The notes: a model not told the origin generated them from the letters alone. Counted from the stretch's first letter, positions 17,091 to 26,932 are shown. The stretch: 64,000 nucleotides of DNA from Halobacterium sp. DL1 (GCA_000230955.3 CP007060.1:1178001-1242000), one strand, 5' to 3'. Made by a program: numbers and translations.

Positions 17091-19456
17091 CAGTCGCCAC
17101 CCCCGAACTCCACGCGAGGCCCCCCGAACGTCCGGTCGAACGCGTAGTAGTCGCCGGCCGCCCAGGCGGCTAGCTGGTCGTCGTACTGGCCGCTGAACGG
17201 GTCGCCGTCGTTCCCGCCCGGGAGCACGACAGTCGCCTCCCCGTCCATCGGGACGACCATCCGCCAGCTGCTCCCCACGTCGCTGTCCCGCCGGAAGTTG
17301 TTCACCGTCGCGGCGGAGCCGTCGGTCGGCATCTCCGGATAGTTGAGGAACGACTGGTCGAACGGGTGCGAGAGCGCGACGACGTTGTAGTCGCCGTACG
17401 TCTCCCAGCCCTCGCTGTCCACGCGGCCGGCGGCCGCGTCGAGGGCCGACTGCATCGCCCCCGAGGCGCTCGCCGGCGTCGCCTCCCGGTCGAACCAGGC
17501 GGCGTCCTCGGGGAGGGTGACGGTCACCCAGTCGCCCGGCCAGTACTCCTCGCCGAGGCCCGCGGCGTCGAACCCCTCGCGGTAGAGTTCTTCGCGGTAG
17601 GCGTCGAGGACGACGGCGAACGCGAGTGCGGCCTCGCTGTCCCGGACCATCCGGTAGTCCCACTCCGTGAGCGCGTCGAACGGTGCGCCCGCACTCTCGA
17701 CGTCGACGGCGTCGAGGAGCCGCGGAACCAGCCGACGGGCGCGCGTGTCCAGAGCGTCGCGCTGGAGGTCGCGCATGTCCTCAGGAGTCACGTCGCCCGC
17801 GGCGGTCCATTCGTCGAGCAACTCGTAGATGCGCTCGCCGCGGAAGGGTGCCGAGAACGACTCCCCGAGGTAGTACTCTGGGTCGTCCAAGATGCGCTGA
17901 TTCGCGGTGGCGACGTACCCGGCGTTCAGGGCGCCGGGCTTCTCCTCGAAGGGGACGAAGCCCTCCCACGACGACTCGCCGTATGGCGTGAATCCCGCCC
18001 ACTCGCCCTCGCCCGCGGAGCCGTCGAACACTCGCCAGCCGGGAACCGCTTCGCCGTCGACGCGCCGGACGGGGATGCGGCCGGTCACCTTGTAGTAGGT
18101 GTTCCCATCGCGGTCTGCGTAGACGACGCACTGCGTCGGCAGGTCGAACTGCCGCGTCGCCTCGCGGAAGTCGTCGACTCCGTCGCTGTGGGCGTACGCG
18201 TGGATGGCGTCGGTCGTCGCGGTGGCGGTGAGGCCAGTCCACGCGACGCCGACCCGCTCTCCTTCCCGCTCCACGATGGGTCCGTGCACCGTCTTCCGCT
18301 TCGTGACGGTGACGTCCTCGCCGTCGGCCACCTCGATGGAGTGGTCCTCGGTGTCGAACTCGCGCCACTCGCCCTCGTAGCGGTAGCGCTCGCCGTCGGT
18401 CTCGTACTCGTAGACGTCCAGCACGTCCGCGCCGGCGTTCGTGAATCCCCACGCACCGGCGCGGTTCTCGCCGATGATGACGAACGGCACGCCGGGGAAC
18501 GTCACCCCCCGAACCCAGTCCTCGGGGCCGTCGAGGTGCTGCTGGTACCAGACCGGGGGCGCGAGCAGGGAGAGGTGGGGGTCGTTGGCGACGATGGGCG
18601 CGCCGCTCTCGGTGTGGTCGCCGCTCACGACCCAGCTGTTCGACCCGACGCCGTCCGGGGACTCGAACGACGAGAGCCAGTCCGTGAGCGCCGCACCCGG
18701 ACTCCCGCCTGTGTCGCCGAGTTCGCCCGTGAGCGAGTCGACGGGACCGGCGTCCGCGTCGCGGAGAATCGGGCTGTCGTGGTCGAGTCGCCGCGGGAAC
18801 AGTTCTTCGTAGCCGTCACCGAGCGCGTTTCGGAGGCGTGCGCGGCGGAGCGTCTCGAAACTTCCGGTCAGCGTCCACGATATCTGCAACTGCAGGATGA
18901 GCGTGTCCGCCGGCGTCCACGGCGCCGGTTCGTAGTCCAGCAGTTCGAACTCGAGTGGGTAGCGCTGGTCGTCGCGGGCGGCGTTGACGCCCGCGGTGTA
19001 CGCCTCCAGAATCCCGGCGACCTCGGGATTCCGGGACTGGAGGGCCGTCCAGTTCGCGTCGGCCGCCCGCGCGAAGTCCATCCGGACGTGGAACTCGTCG
19101 GAGTCGAGGGTCGCTTCGCCGACGACGGCCGACAGCTGTCCGCGCATCAGGCGGCGCTGGAGGTCCATCTGGAACAGCCGGTCGGTGCCGTGGGCGTAGC
19201 CGACCGCGTAGTAGAGCGCGCGCTCGTCGTCGGCGCGCACCTCGGGCACGCGGTGCCCGTCGTACTGGAGGGTCGCGGAGCCGTACGGGCTCTCCACTTC
19301 GTCGGGGGTCTCGTCGGTCGTCGACCGCCAGACGTCCCCTGACAGCGGCGCGAACCGGTCGAGGTAGCTCGCGGCCGGCGTGAAGAAGCCGCCGGCCGTC
19401 ACCCCGCCGACGACTGCCGCCACGAGCCCGCGACGGAGGGTGTCGACTTCGTCCAT
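17090..19456 (-). CDS. Penicillin acylase family amidase (N-terminal nucleophile hydrolase)
   Basis: 788 residues. A hydrophobic N-terminus (residues 9-27) is a signal or anchor, so the enzyme probably acts outside the membrane. GSNSWVVSG at residues 271-279 contains the catalytic Ser272, which becomes the first residue of the beta chain after autoproteolysis. DPHLSLLAPPVWYQ, FVIIGENRAGAWGFTNAGAD and a late TVNNFRRD are further family motifs. These enzymes cleave amides such as acyl-homoserine lactones or beta-lactams; the substrate is unknown. Coupled to the small membrane protein downstream. Confidence 0.92.
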   Translation of the reverse strand: MDEVDTLRRGLVAAVVGGVTAGGFFTPAASYLDRFAPLSGDVWRSTTDETPDEVESPYGSATLQYDGHRVPEVRADDERALYYAVGYAHGTDRLFQMDLQRRLMRGQLSAVVGEATLDSDEFHVRMDFARAADANWTALQSRNPEVAGILEAYTAGVNAARDDQRYPLEFELLDYEPAPWTPADTLILQLQISWTLTGSFETLRRARLRNALGDGYEELFPRRLDHDSPILRDADAGPVDSLTGELGDTGGSPGAALTDWLSSFESPDGVGSNSWVVSGDHTESGAPIVANDPHLSLLAPPVWYQQHLDGPEDWVRGVTFPGVPFVIIGENRAGAWGFTNAGADVLDVYEYETDGERYRYEGEWREFDTEDHSIEVADGEDVTVTKRKTVHGPIVEREGERVGVAWTGLTATATTDAIHAYAHSDGVDDFREATRQFDLPTQCVVYADRDGNTYYKVTGRIPVRRVDGEAVPGWRVFDGSAGEGEWAGFTPYGESSWEGFVPFEEKPGALNAGYVATANQRILDDPEYYLGESFSAPFRGERIYELLDEWTAAGDVTPEDMRDLQRDALDTRARRLVPRLLDAVDVESAGAPFDALTEWDYRMVRDSEAALAFAVVLDAYREELYREGFDAAGLGEEYWPGDWVTVTLPEDAAWFDREATPASASGAMQSALDAAAGRVDSEGWETYGDYNVVALSHPFDQSFLNYPEMPTDGSAATVNNFRRDSDVGSSWRMVVPMDGEATVVLPGGNDGDPFSGQYDDQLAAWAAGDYYAFDRTFGGPRVEFGGGD

Positions 19457-19536
19457 GCCTCCCGAGTGACGGCCCGCGACGTATAACTGTACAGGTCGGC
19501 TCGCCGACAGGCAGGAGGAGGGGAGTGCGAGGCCGT

Positions 19537-20163
19537 CTACTGCCCGTAGGACTCGAACTTCTCCTCGACGGTCGCCAGTTCGTCGTCTGAGAGCCGGTTC
19601 GGCTCGCCGTGCTCGCGGGCCTGCAAGTAGAGCCGGCAGAGGTTCTCGACGTGGACAGTGTTCTCGACGGCCGACGGGAGGTCCTCACCGACGACGACGA
19701 GGCCGTGGTTCGCGAGGATGCAGGCCTTCGAGTCGGCGTCTTCCATCTCGCTCACGACGAGTTTCGCGAGTTCGTCCGTGCCGTAGGGCGCGTAGCCCGC
19801 GACTGGCACCGAGCGGCCGACGGCGGTGATCATGTAGTGGATGGGCGGGAGTTCCTCGCCGAGCACCGCGAGCGTCGTCGCCCACGTCGAGTGCGTGTGG
19901 ACGATGGCGCCCGCGTCGAGGCGCTGGTAGATGCCGGTGTGCATCGGTACCTCGCTCGTCGGCTTCATCTCGCCGGCGACCACCTCGCCGTCGAGGGAGA
20001 CGACTGGGACGTCGCTGGCGTCGAAGCCGTCGTAGGGGACGCCGGTCGGGGTGGCCGCGAACTCGTCGCCGCGGCGGACGCTCAGGTTCCCCGTCCGGCC
20101 GGGCGTGAGGTCGCTCAGCAGCGGTGCGTGGTCGACGACGGCGACGCGTTCGCGGGCGAGCAT
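19537..20163 (-). CDS. fucA: Class II aldolase, fuculose-1-phosphate aldolase type
   Basis: 208 residues. Zinc-site residues are visible: catalytic Glu71 in PTSEVPMH, His89 and His91 in the HTH motif, and His153 in [21 protein letters not shown] is the phosphate-binding N-terminal motif. Family enzymes split L-fuculose 1-phosphate or related sugar phosphates to DHAP and an aldehyde. In haloarchaea such genes are also proposed for nucleoside or aromatic metabolism. The ATG overlaps the HAD gene stop as TGATG. Confidence 0.85.
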   Translation of the reverse strand: MLARERVAVVDHAPLLSDLTPGRTGNLSVRRGDEFAATPTGVPYDGFDASDVPVVSLDGEVVAGEMKPTSEVPMHTGIYQRLDAGAIVHTHSTWATTLAVLGEELPPIHYMITAVGRSVPVAGYAPYGTDELAKLVVSEMEDADSKACILANHGLVVVGEDLPSAVENTVHVENLCRLYLQAREHGEPNRLSDDELATVEEKFESYGQ

Positions 20164-20861
20164 CAGTGTACCAGACCCGTTAGCTCCCCGAACTCCTCAA
20201 TCCTGTGGTCCGGGCGCTGGTGCTCGTCGAGGTCCGTCGCGTCGCTGTTGAACAGCACCGTGGTCAGCCCGAGCGCGTTGGCGCCAGCGATGTCCGCCGT
20301 CGGGGAGTCGCCCACCATCACTACCTCGCTCGACCGGACGTCGAGTTGCGCTATCGGGAGGGTGAACATCACGCTGCTGGGCTTCTCGCGGCCCGTCTCC
20401 TCGGAGGTGACGACCAGGTCGACGTGCTCCTCGATGCCGAGTCGCTCTATCTTCTTCAACTGGATGCGCGTCGTGAGGTTGCTCACGATGGCGACGTCCA
20501 CGCCGGACGCCTGGAGCGATTCGAGGGTCTCGACGACGCCGTCGAACAGCTCCATCTCCTCGACGTACGTCTCCCAGTACGCCTCACCGAGCGCGAGCGC
20601 GTCCCGGGCGCTGTGGGTGCCGGCGTGCATCTGGACGGCGCGCTTGAAGTAGAGAAACCGCTCGTGGGCGGAGGCGGTGCCAGCGAGTTCGCGCTTGACC
20701 TCCCGGCGGCCCGCCTGATAGACCTCCTCGAAGTCATCGCGGCTCCACTCGTAGCCGAGTTCGCGGGCCGTCTCCCAGGCAGCCCGCTTGCCGGCCTCGT
20801 TGCACTCGGGGTACGGGTAGAGGGTGTCGTCGAGGTCGACGAACACCGCCTCGTAGCTCAT
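20163..20861 (-). CDS. HAD-superfamily hydrolase
   Basis: 232 residues from ATG 20861. Motif I is [11 protein letters not shown], motif [11 protein letters not shown], motif III Lys in GREKPSS and motif [16 protein letters not shown], so all catalytic residues are present. The helical cap (residues 20-100) fits subfamily I phosphatases acting on small phosphorylated sugars. It directly precedes the aldolase gene with a TGATG overlap, suggesting one sugar-phosphate pathway, though the order of action is unknown. Confidence 0.9.
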   Translation of the reverse strand: MSYEAVFVDLDDTLYPYPECNEAGKRAAWETARELGYEWSRDDFEEVYQAGRREVKRELAGTASAHERFLYFKRAVQMHAGTHSARDALALGEAYWETYVEEMELFDGVVETLESLQASGVDVAIVSNLTTRIQLKKIERLGIEEHVDLVVTSEETGREKPSSVMFTLPIAQLDVRSSEVVMVGDSPTADIAGANALGLTTVLFNSDATDLDEHQRPDHRIEEFGELTGLVH

Positions 20862-20915
20862 GCCCCAGCGTTCCACGCTCTATGGGTTAACTTCTGGGTC
20901 TATCCCGGGACGGCG

Positions 20916-22166
20916 TTACGGGAACAGGCCGCGGTACTCGTGGGCGGAGGCGGTGCGCTCGAGCGCGATGGTGTACGCGGCGGTGCGCAGCGTCGGGATT
21001 TCCTTCTCCTCGTAGGCGGCGAGCGTCTCGTCGAAGGCGTCCGTGATGCGGGCCTCCAGGTCGTGGTGGACCTCCTCGAGTTCCCAGGAGTACTGCTGGC
21101 TGTTCTGGACCCACTCGAGGTAGGAGACGATGACGCCGCCCGCGTTCGCGAGGATGTCCGGGACGACGGGGATGCCGCGCTCCTCGAGGACGTTCGCGGC
21201 GTCGAACGTCGTCGGCCCGTTCGCGGCCTCGACGACCACGTCGGCCTGGAGCCGTTCGGCGACGTCGACGGTGATGACGTCCTCGATGGCCGCCGGAATC
21301 AGCGCGTCGACGTCGAGGGTGAGCAGGTCGTCGTTCGAGATGGAGCCCGCGTCGTAGCCCTCGAGGCGGCCGGCGTTGCCCGCGACGTAGTCCAGAACGT
21401 CGTCCACGTCGAGGCCGTCCGGGTCGTAGATGGCGCCCGTGACGTCCGAGACGGCGACGACGTTCGCGCCGCGCTCGTCGAGCAGTTTCGCGGTGACGCT
21501 GCCGACGTTCCCGAAGCCCTGGATGGCCACGTCGGCGTCGCGCACCTCGGTGTCGAAGTACTCGAACGTCTCCTCCGTGATGATGGCGACGCCGCGACCG
21601 GTCGCCTCGGTGCGCCCGTCGGTACCGCCGATTTCGGTCGGTTTGCCGGTGACGACCTCCGGGACCGCGTACCCCTGGTAGACGGAGTACGTGTCCATGA
21701 TCCACGCCATCGTCCGGGGGTCGGTGTTCATGTCCGGTGCCGGGATGTCCGTGTCCGGCCCGATCATGCGCCGGATGCCCTCAGTGTACCGGCGCGTGAG
21801 CTGTTCGATTTCGCCGTCGGAGAGCTCCTTGGGGTTGCAGATGATGCCGCCTTTCGCGCCGCCGAACGGGAGGTCGACGAGCGCCGTCTTCCAGGTCATC
21901 CAGCCCGCGAGCGCCGACACCTCCTCCTGGGAGACGCTCGGGTGGTAGCGGATGCCGCCCTTGTAGGGGCCGCGTGCGCTGTCGAACTGGCAGCGATAGG
22001 CCTCGAACACCTCGACGGTGCCGTCGTCCATGCGGACGGGGAGGCTGACGGTGAGTGTGCGTTCGGGGGACTGCAGCCGTTCGTAGATGCCGTCGTCGAT
22101 GTCGACGTACTCCCGGGCCTCTTCCATCTGCGCGAGCATGTTGTCCAGCGGGCCGCTCTCGGTCAT
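20916..22166 (-). CDS. gdhA: Glutamate dehydrogenase (NAD(P)+)
   Basis: 416 residues from ATG 22166. GPYKGGIRYHP (substrate and catalytic Lys region), LPFGGAKGGIICNP (catalytic Lys) and PAPDMNT identify the family. The nucleotide-binding motif is VAIQGFGNVGSVTA, and LANAGGVIVSYLEWVQN lies near the C-terminus. It interconverts glutamate and 2-oxoglutarate plus ammonium in the cytosol. It would take up glutamate made by the hut pathway, although the genes are 14 kb apart. Confidence 0.95.
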   Translation of the reverse strand: MTESGPLDNMLAQMEEAREYVDIDDGIYERLQSPERTLTVSLPVRMDDGTVEVFEAYRCQFDSARGPYKGGIRYHPSVSQEEVSALAGWMTWKTALVDLPFGGAKGGIICNPKELSDGEIEQLTRRYTEGIRRMIGPDTDIPAPDMNTDPRTMAWIMDTYSVYQGYAVPEVVTGKPTEIGGTDGRTEATGRGVAIITEETFEYFDTEVRDADVAIQGFGNVGSVTAKLLDERGANVVAVSDVTGAIYDPDGLDVDDVLDYVAGNAGRLEGYDAGSISNDDLLTLDVDALIPAAIEDVITVDVAERLQADVVVEAANGPTTFDAANVLEERGIPVVPDILANAGGVIVSYLEWVQNSQQYSWELEEVHHDLEARITDAFDETLAAYEEKEIPTLRTAAYTIALERTASAHEYRGLFP

Positions 22167-22242
22167 ACTCTCGCAAAATTTGCGGCCCGTACAAGTGAGT
22201 GCCGTATCGGACCCGCCGTGCCACGCGACGACACGCCGGGGA

Positions 22243-23376
22243 CTACTCGTCGCTGTTCTCGCCCGGTGCGTCCGCATCCGGGAGCTTCAGGACGTTCTCG
22301 CGACCGATGCGGAACGAGTCGAGCCGGTCGTCCTCGCGCATCTGCTTGACGACCTGGCTGGTCTTGGCCTCCGTCCAGCCCAGCGCCTCGACGACGGCCT
22401 GCTGTTTCGCGCGGCCGCCCTGGGACTCGAGGAACTGCTCGACGCGCTCCTCGTTGCTCAACAGCTCCGACGGCGGCTCGTCGTCCGCTGCGCCCGCTGC
22501 TGCCACACCGGCGTTCCCGTCGTCGGGACTCGTCGTTGCCCCCGGGCCACCGTCCCGGTCGGCGGTCTCGCGCCGCCAGTAGAGCCAGCCCGCGCCGCCG
22601 AGCAGGAGGACGGCGATGGCGCCGCCGAGCGCGGGCACGAGCAGCCCACCACCCTCGTTGTCGGTGGTCGGGCCGTCACCCGTGGTCGTCGGGCCGGCGG
22701 TCGTGTTCGTCGGCGTCTCCGTGGTCGTCGTCGCGCTGGGCACCACGACGACGCTCGGCTGCCCGTCGCCGAACTCCAGCGGGCCGCGCCACTGCACGGC
22801 GTTCTCGCGTGGCTGGGTCGCTTCCGGCGCCACCTCGACCGTCTCGTACCCCTCGGGCCAGGACACCGTCAGCGACGTCTCGTTGTCGAGGTAGAACCCC
22901 TCGAGGGCGTCACCCGCTGCGATGGCGTTCTCCTCGGTTTCCGCGAACCCCTGCCACTCGAAGTGGTAGGTGACGACGCCCAGGGATTCCTCGTTGAGGC
23001 TGTTCACGCGCGTCGAGACGGAGACGTTCTCGACGGCCATCTGTCTACCCGTGGTGTTCTCTGCCGCGTCAACCGTCGCCGTGATGCGGTCCTCGAACTG
23101 TCCGACGTAGTTGGAGGTGTTCGTCCGGATGTCGTTCTGCAGCGACTCGAAGGCCGCCGTTTCGTTGTCGTTAGACAGTCGCGTCCGGTAGGTGAACGTC
23201 CACGCTGCGTCGCCGTCCTCCTGCAGCGAGGCGGACAGCGAGACGGAGTCCGGGTCGAACTCCTGTGGCATCCCGAGCGCGCCGTCCGGTGTCGTCGCTG
23301 TCGTCGCGACCGCTGCTGGTGACAGCACCGTCGCCAGGACGAACAATCCGGCGACCCAGGCCGCTCCCCATTCCAT
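22243..23376 (-). CDS. Membrane-anchored protein with extracellular domain and cytosolic winged helix
   Basis: 377 residues from ATG 23376. Residues 1-24 are a signal peptide. Residues 25-212 form a secreted domain with several N-x-S/T sites (for example NET, NTS, NTT), then a Thr-rich linker (213-240), one membrane helix (about 246-266) and a cytosolic tail. Residues 308-366 hold a winged helix (QQAVVEALGWTEAKTSQVVKQM). This fits a one-protein surface-to-DNA sensor of a haloarchaeal DUF7345/DUF7343-like type; the signal and targets are unknown. Confidence 0.85.
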   Translation of the reverse strand: MEWGAAWVAGLFVLATVLSPAAVATTATTPDGALGMPQEFDPDSVSLSASLQEDGDAAWTFTYRTRLSNDNETAAFESLQNDIRTNTSNYVGQFEDRITATVDAAENTTGRQMAVENVSVSTRVNSLNEESLGVVTYHFEWQGFAETEENAIAAGDALEGFYLDNETSLTVSWPEGYETVEVAPEATQPRENAVQWRGPLEFGDGQPSVVVVPSATTTTETPTNTTAGPTTTGDGPTTDNEGGGLLVPALGGAIAVLLLGGAGWLYWRRETADRDGGPGATTSPDDGNAGVAAAGAADDEPPSELLSNEERVEQFLESQGGRAKQQAVVEALGWTEAKTSQVVKQMREDDRLDSFRIGRENVLKLPDADAPGENSDE

Positions 23377-23410
23377 GGTTCCCCCTCGGACGGCGTGCTT
23401 GAAAGGGTTG

Positions 23411-24220
23411 TTATCGACCACGCCACTCGGGGGTCCGGTCCTCGAAGAAGGCGTCGATGCCCTCGTCCTTGTCCGCCGTCGAGAACAGCTGCGCGAACAG
23501 CTCCGCCTCGTACTCGATGCCCGCCTCGAGGTCCATCCGGGAGGCCGCCTGCACGGCGTCCTTCCCGTACGCCAGGGCGACCGGACTGTTCTCGGCCATC
23601 GACGCCGCGAGGTCGGACACCGCGTCGTCGAACTCGTCGTCGCCGTACACGTCCTCGACGAGGCCGATATCCCTGGCCTCCGCGGCGTCCACGAGGTCCC
23701 CGGAGAGCACGAGTTTCATCGCCTGCCCCTCCCCAACGATTCGCGGGAGGCGCTGGGTCGCGCCGCCGCCCGGGATGATGCCGAGGTTGATCTCGGGGCT
23801 CCCGAGTTTGGCCCGCTCGTGGGCGACCCGGACGTCGCAGGCGAGCGCGAGTTCGAGACCGCCCCCCAGCGCGTGACCGTTCAACCGGGCAATCACGGGC
23901 TGGCGAACGTCTTCGACCGTCTCGTAGACGCGGGGCCGCTCGCTCGCTCGGCGCTGCTCGACGGCGTTCCGCTCGCGGAGTTCACTGACGTCGGCGCCAG
24001 CGACGAACGCCCCTGCGTCGTCGCTTCCCGTGAGAACCACGACCCGCGCGTCGCTCTCGTCGACGGCCGCGAACACTGCCTTCAGTTCCTCGCGGAGCGG
24101 CCCGTGCAGCGCGTTCCGCGCGTCCGGTCGGTCGATGGTGACCGTCGTCACGTGCTCTGGGTCGTTCTCCGTCACAGCCACGAACTCACAGTCCGCCGCG
24201 GTCTCGGCGACGTCGCTCAC
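23411..24220 (-). CDS. Enoyl-CoA hydratase (crotonase family, PaaF-like)
   Basis: 269 residues, GTG start. GHALGGGLELALACD and GSPEINLGIIPGGGATQRL contain both catalytic Glu residues of true enoyl-CoA hydratases. GAFVAGADVSEL supplies the oxyanion loop. The GTG overlaps the stop of the 3-hydroxyacyl-CoA dehydrogenase gene by 4 bases, so hydration and dehydrogenation are made together, as in beta-oxidation or the PaaF/PaaH steps of phenylacetate breakdown. Substrate inferred. Confidence 0.92.
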   Translation of the reverse strand: MSDVAETAADCEFVAVTENDPEHVTTVTIDRPDARNALHGPLREELKAVFAAVDESDARVVVLTGSDDAGAFVAGADVSELRERNAVEQRRASERPRVYETVEDVRQPVIARLNGHALGGGLELALACDVRVAHERAKLGSPEINLGIIPGGGATQRLPRIVGEGQAMKLVLSGDLVDAAEARDIGLVEDVYGDDEFDDAVSDLAASMAENSPVALAYGKDAVQAASRMDLEAGIEYEAELFAQLFSTADKDEGIDAFFEDRTPEWRGR

Positions 24221-25128
24221 GCCCCATCACCTCCGTCGTCGTGCCCGCTCGAGTCGAGGTCGCCACTCACTCCCCCTATCTCGCCGTCCTCCCAGACGTA
24301 GAACCCCTCGCCGGTCTTCTTTCCCAGTTTGCCTGCGCGCACTTTCCGCTTCAGAATCTGTGGCGGCCGGAACCGCTCCCCGAGCTCCTCGCGGAGGTGT
24401 TCGAGGATGTCCAGGCGCACGTCCAGGCCGACCACGTCGCCGAGTTCGATGGGGCCCATCGGGTGGTTGTAGCCGAGTTCCATCGACGCGTCCACGTCGC
24501 GAGGGCTGGCCACGCCCTCCTCGACCATCCGCATCGCCTCGACGCCGAGCGAGACGCCTAGCCGCGAGGACGCGAACCCGGGCGAGTCCTGGACTTCCAC
24601 GGCAGTCTTGTCGATGCCCTCGACGAACTCGCGGGCGAACGACAGCGTCTCTCCGCTGGTCTGCTCGGCGACCACCACTTCGACGAGCGCCATGATGTGG
24701 ACGGGGTTGAAGAAGTGGAGGCCGACGAACTGGTCCGGGTTCTCGAGGACCGACGCGAGCTCCGTCACCGGGAGACTCGACGTGTTCGACGCCAGCACGG
24801 CGTCGTCGGGTGCGGCACTCTCAGCCTCGCCCAGCACGGACTGCTTCAGGTCCACGTCCTCCGGGACAGCTTCCACGACGAGTTCGGCGTCCGCCACGGC
24901 CTCGTCGAGGTCGGTCGTCCCCGAGAGCCGGTCGAGCGTCGCGTCCCGCTCCGCCGGTGTCACCTTCTCCCGTTCGACGCCGCCCGCCAGGTTCGACTCG
25001 ATGGCGTCGAAGCCCTCGTCCACGATGTCCGCGTCCACGTCCCGGAGCGACACGTCGTGGCCCGCCATCGCGGCAACCTGGGCGATGCCGTGCCCCATCG
25101 TGCCCGCGCCGAGTACTGCGACCTTCAT
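24217..25128 (-). CDS. 3-hydroxyacyl-CoA dehydrogenase (PaaH/Hbd-like)
   Basis: 303 residues from ATG 25128. The NAD site is VAVLGAGTMGHGIAQVAA, with ASNTSSLPVTELA and the catalytic VGLHFFNPVHIM. The C-terminal YNHPMGPIELGDVVGLD and KKTGEGFYVW complete the single-fold Hbd type. It oxidises 3-hydroxyacyl-CoA to 3-ketoacyl-CoA. The last 20 residues are an acidic Gly/Asp tail. Confidence 0.95.
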   Translation of the reverse strand: MKVAVLGAGTMGHGIAQVAAMAGHDVSLRDVDADIVDEGFDAIESNLAGGVEREKVTPAERDATLDRLSGTTDLDEAVADAELVVEAVPEDVDLKQSVLGEAESAAPDDAVLASNTSSLPVTELASVLENPDQFVGLHFFNPVHIMALVEVVVAEQTSGETLSFAREFVEGIDKTAVEVQDSPGFASSRLGVSLGVEAMRMVEEGVASPRDVDASMELGYNHPMGPIELGDVVGLDVRLDILEHLREELGERFRPPQILKRKVRAGKLGKKTGEGFYVWEDGEIGGVSGDLDSSGHDDGGDGA

Positions 25129-25213
25129 GCCACGGCCTTCCCCACGAACCGTGAAAAAGCTAGGAGAAGGTGTTCTGTGCGGGCCGTTCCTCGGGCAGTA
25201 CGCGTCGGGGCTG

Positions 25214-25330
25214 TCAGGTGAACGTGACGTTGACCGGCTCCCCGCACGTCGGGCAGGCCTCCTCGTCGAGGTCGGTCGCGTGCCCTGTCCACCCACAGAT
25301 TGGACACTGCACGGGTTCGCTGTCGGTCAT
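25214..25330 (-). CDS. Very small zinc-ribbon protein
   Basis: A 38-residue protein with two CxxC knuckles: CPICGWTGHA and CPTCGEPVNV. An in-frame extension to 25411 is rich in Arg and looks non-coding, so ATG 25330 is preferred. Haloarchaea have many such micro zinc-finger proteins, several linked to stress or biofilm phenotypes. No partner is evident. Confidence 0.7.
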   Translation of the reverse strand: MTDSEPVQCPICGWTGHATDLDEEACPTCGEPVNVTFT

Positions 25331-25437
25331 GCTCGTGTACCACTGTGCGCCTGCCCGAAAAGCGTGGTCCCGCCTGCGCCCGCGTCGTAGCCCCTGTGCC
25401 ACGGCGTTCATTAGCCCCGGCCGTCACCACCGACACG

Positions 25438-25635
25438 ATGGCCGAAACCGCCGACGCGTGGTACTCGCCACAGCGCCCCCTCGACTGGCTGCGCGCGAAG
25501 CTGATTCCGCGTCTGGAGGAGAGCCGCTGGGTCTCCGCGGAGGCGACGGCGCTGCTCGACGAACTGCTGCGGGCCGACAGGGACCCCGACCGCGCGAACG
25601 AGAAACTCGACGACTGGGTCGACGAACGTCGGTAG
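25438..25635 (+). CDS. Small conserved protein, unknown
   Basis: 65 residues, acidic and mostly helical, with Trp-containing segments (DAWYSPQRPLDWLRAKL and SRWVSAEATALLDELL). It is followed after 1 base by the convergent amidohydrolase stop. No family recognised. Confidence 0.6.
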   Translation: MAETADAWYSPQRPLDWLRAKLIPRLEESRWVSAEATALLDELLRADRDPDRANEKLDDWVDERR

Positions 25636-25636
25636 T

Positions 25637-26932
25637 TCAGTAGCCCTCGGCGAACTCGCTGGCGCGCTCCCTGATGGCCGCATCGTCCATCCGGACGTGC
25701 TCGCCGTCCCGGTAGAGCACTTCGCCGTCGACCATCGTCAGCGACACGTCGTCGCCGTGCGCGGCGAACACGAGGTGGGAGTACGGGTCGTGGACCGGCG
25801 TCGAGCGGGCGTTGTCCGTCGACAGGCCGACGACGTCCGCCGTCCACCCCTCGCGGAGTTTGCCGACGTCCTCGAACCCCGCGGCCTTCGCGCCGTTCCG
25901 GGTCGCCATCCCGAAGACGGTGCGCGCTGGGAGTGCCGTCGGCTCGAGGTCCGACACCTTCCCGAGCAGGCTCGCCTGGCGCATTTCCGTGAACGCGTCC
26001 AGGGTGTTGTTGCAGGGCGGGCCGTCGTTGCCGAGCGCGACGTTGATTCCGCGGTCGAGGTAGTCCGTGATTGGCGCCACGCCGGAGGCGAGTTTCATGT
26101 TCGACGACGGGCAGTGCGTGACGTGAGTCCCCGTCTCGGCGAGCACTTCGCGCTCGCTCTCGTCGGTCCAGACGCAGTGAGCGAGCACCACATCCTCGCC
26201 CGTCAGCCCAACTTCGTCCAGCCAGTGGACGTTCCGCTTGCCGGTGTCCTCCTCGACAGTCGTAATCTCGCCCTTGTTCTCGCTGGCGTGCGTGTGAATG
26301 CGGACGCCGTACTCGTCGGCGAGTTCGCGGCAGCCACGCAGGCACTCCTCGGTGCAGGAGACGGCGAATCGCGGCGTGACGGCGTACCGGATGCGGCCGT
26401 CGCGAGCGCCGTCGTACTCCCGGATGAGTGCCTCCGTCTCGTCGAGCGCGGCCTCGGTCTCCTCGAGCAGGCCGTCCGGGGAGTCCTTGTCCATCAGGAC
26501 CTTCCCCATGAGCGCGCGCACGCCGCTGTCCCCCGCGGCCTCGAACGCCTGATCGGCGTGGGAGACGGAGAGGTGGTCGATGGCCGTCGTCGTCCCGGAT
26601 TCGACGAGTTCGAGGTACGCGAGGTCGGCGGCCGCGCGCATCTCCTCGGGTCCCATCGACGCCTCCATCGGGAGGACGTGGTCGAACAGCCAGTCCAGCA
26701 GTTCCTCGTCGTCGGCGATGCCGCGCCCGAGGCTCTGCACGGAGTGGACGTGGCCGCCGACCAGCCCCGGCGCCAGCAGGTCGGACTCCACGCGCTCGTG
26801 GTCCGGGTAGCGCTCCCGGAGGTCCTCGCGGTCCCCGACCGCTGCGATGCGGTCGCCCTCGACCACGACCGCGCCGCCCTCGACGACTGACTCGGCGTCA
26901 CAGACGACCGTGTCGGCGCACAGTAGCGTCAT
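25637..26932 (-). CDS. Amidohydrolase, TRZ/ATZ deaminase type
   Basis: 431 residues from ATG 26932. Metal ligands are visible in GGHVHSVQSLGRG (HxH), IHTHASE (third His), AHCVW and LGNDGPPCNN (Asp). The family deaminates or dechlorinates purine- or triazine-like rings, for example 5'-deoxyadenosine/S-adenosylhomocysteine deaminases. The first motif has Val between the two His instead of the more usual Thr. The substrate is undecided. Divergent from the MFS gene at 27050. Confidence 0.88.
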   Translation of the reverse strand: MTLLCADTVVCDAESVVEGGAVVVEGDRIAAVGDREDLRERYPDHERVESDLLAPGLVGGHVHSVQSLGRGIADDEELLDWLFDHVLPMEASMGPEEMRAAADLAYLELVESGTTTAIDHLSVSHADQAFEAAGDSGVRALMGKVLMDKDSPDGLLEETEAALDETEALIREYDGARDGRIRYAVTPRFAVSCTEECLRGCRELADEYGVRIHTHASENKGEITTVEEDTGKRNVHWLDEVGLTGEDVVLAHCVWTDESEREVLAETGTHVTHCPSSNMKLASGVAPITDYLDRGINVALGNDGPPCNNTLDAFTEMRQASLLGKVSDLEPTALPARTVFGMATRNGAKAAGFEDVGKLREGWTADVVGLSTDNARSTPVHDPYSHLVFAAHGDDVSLTMVDGEVLYRDGEHVRMDDAAIRERASEFAEGY

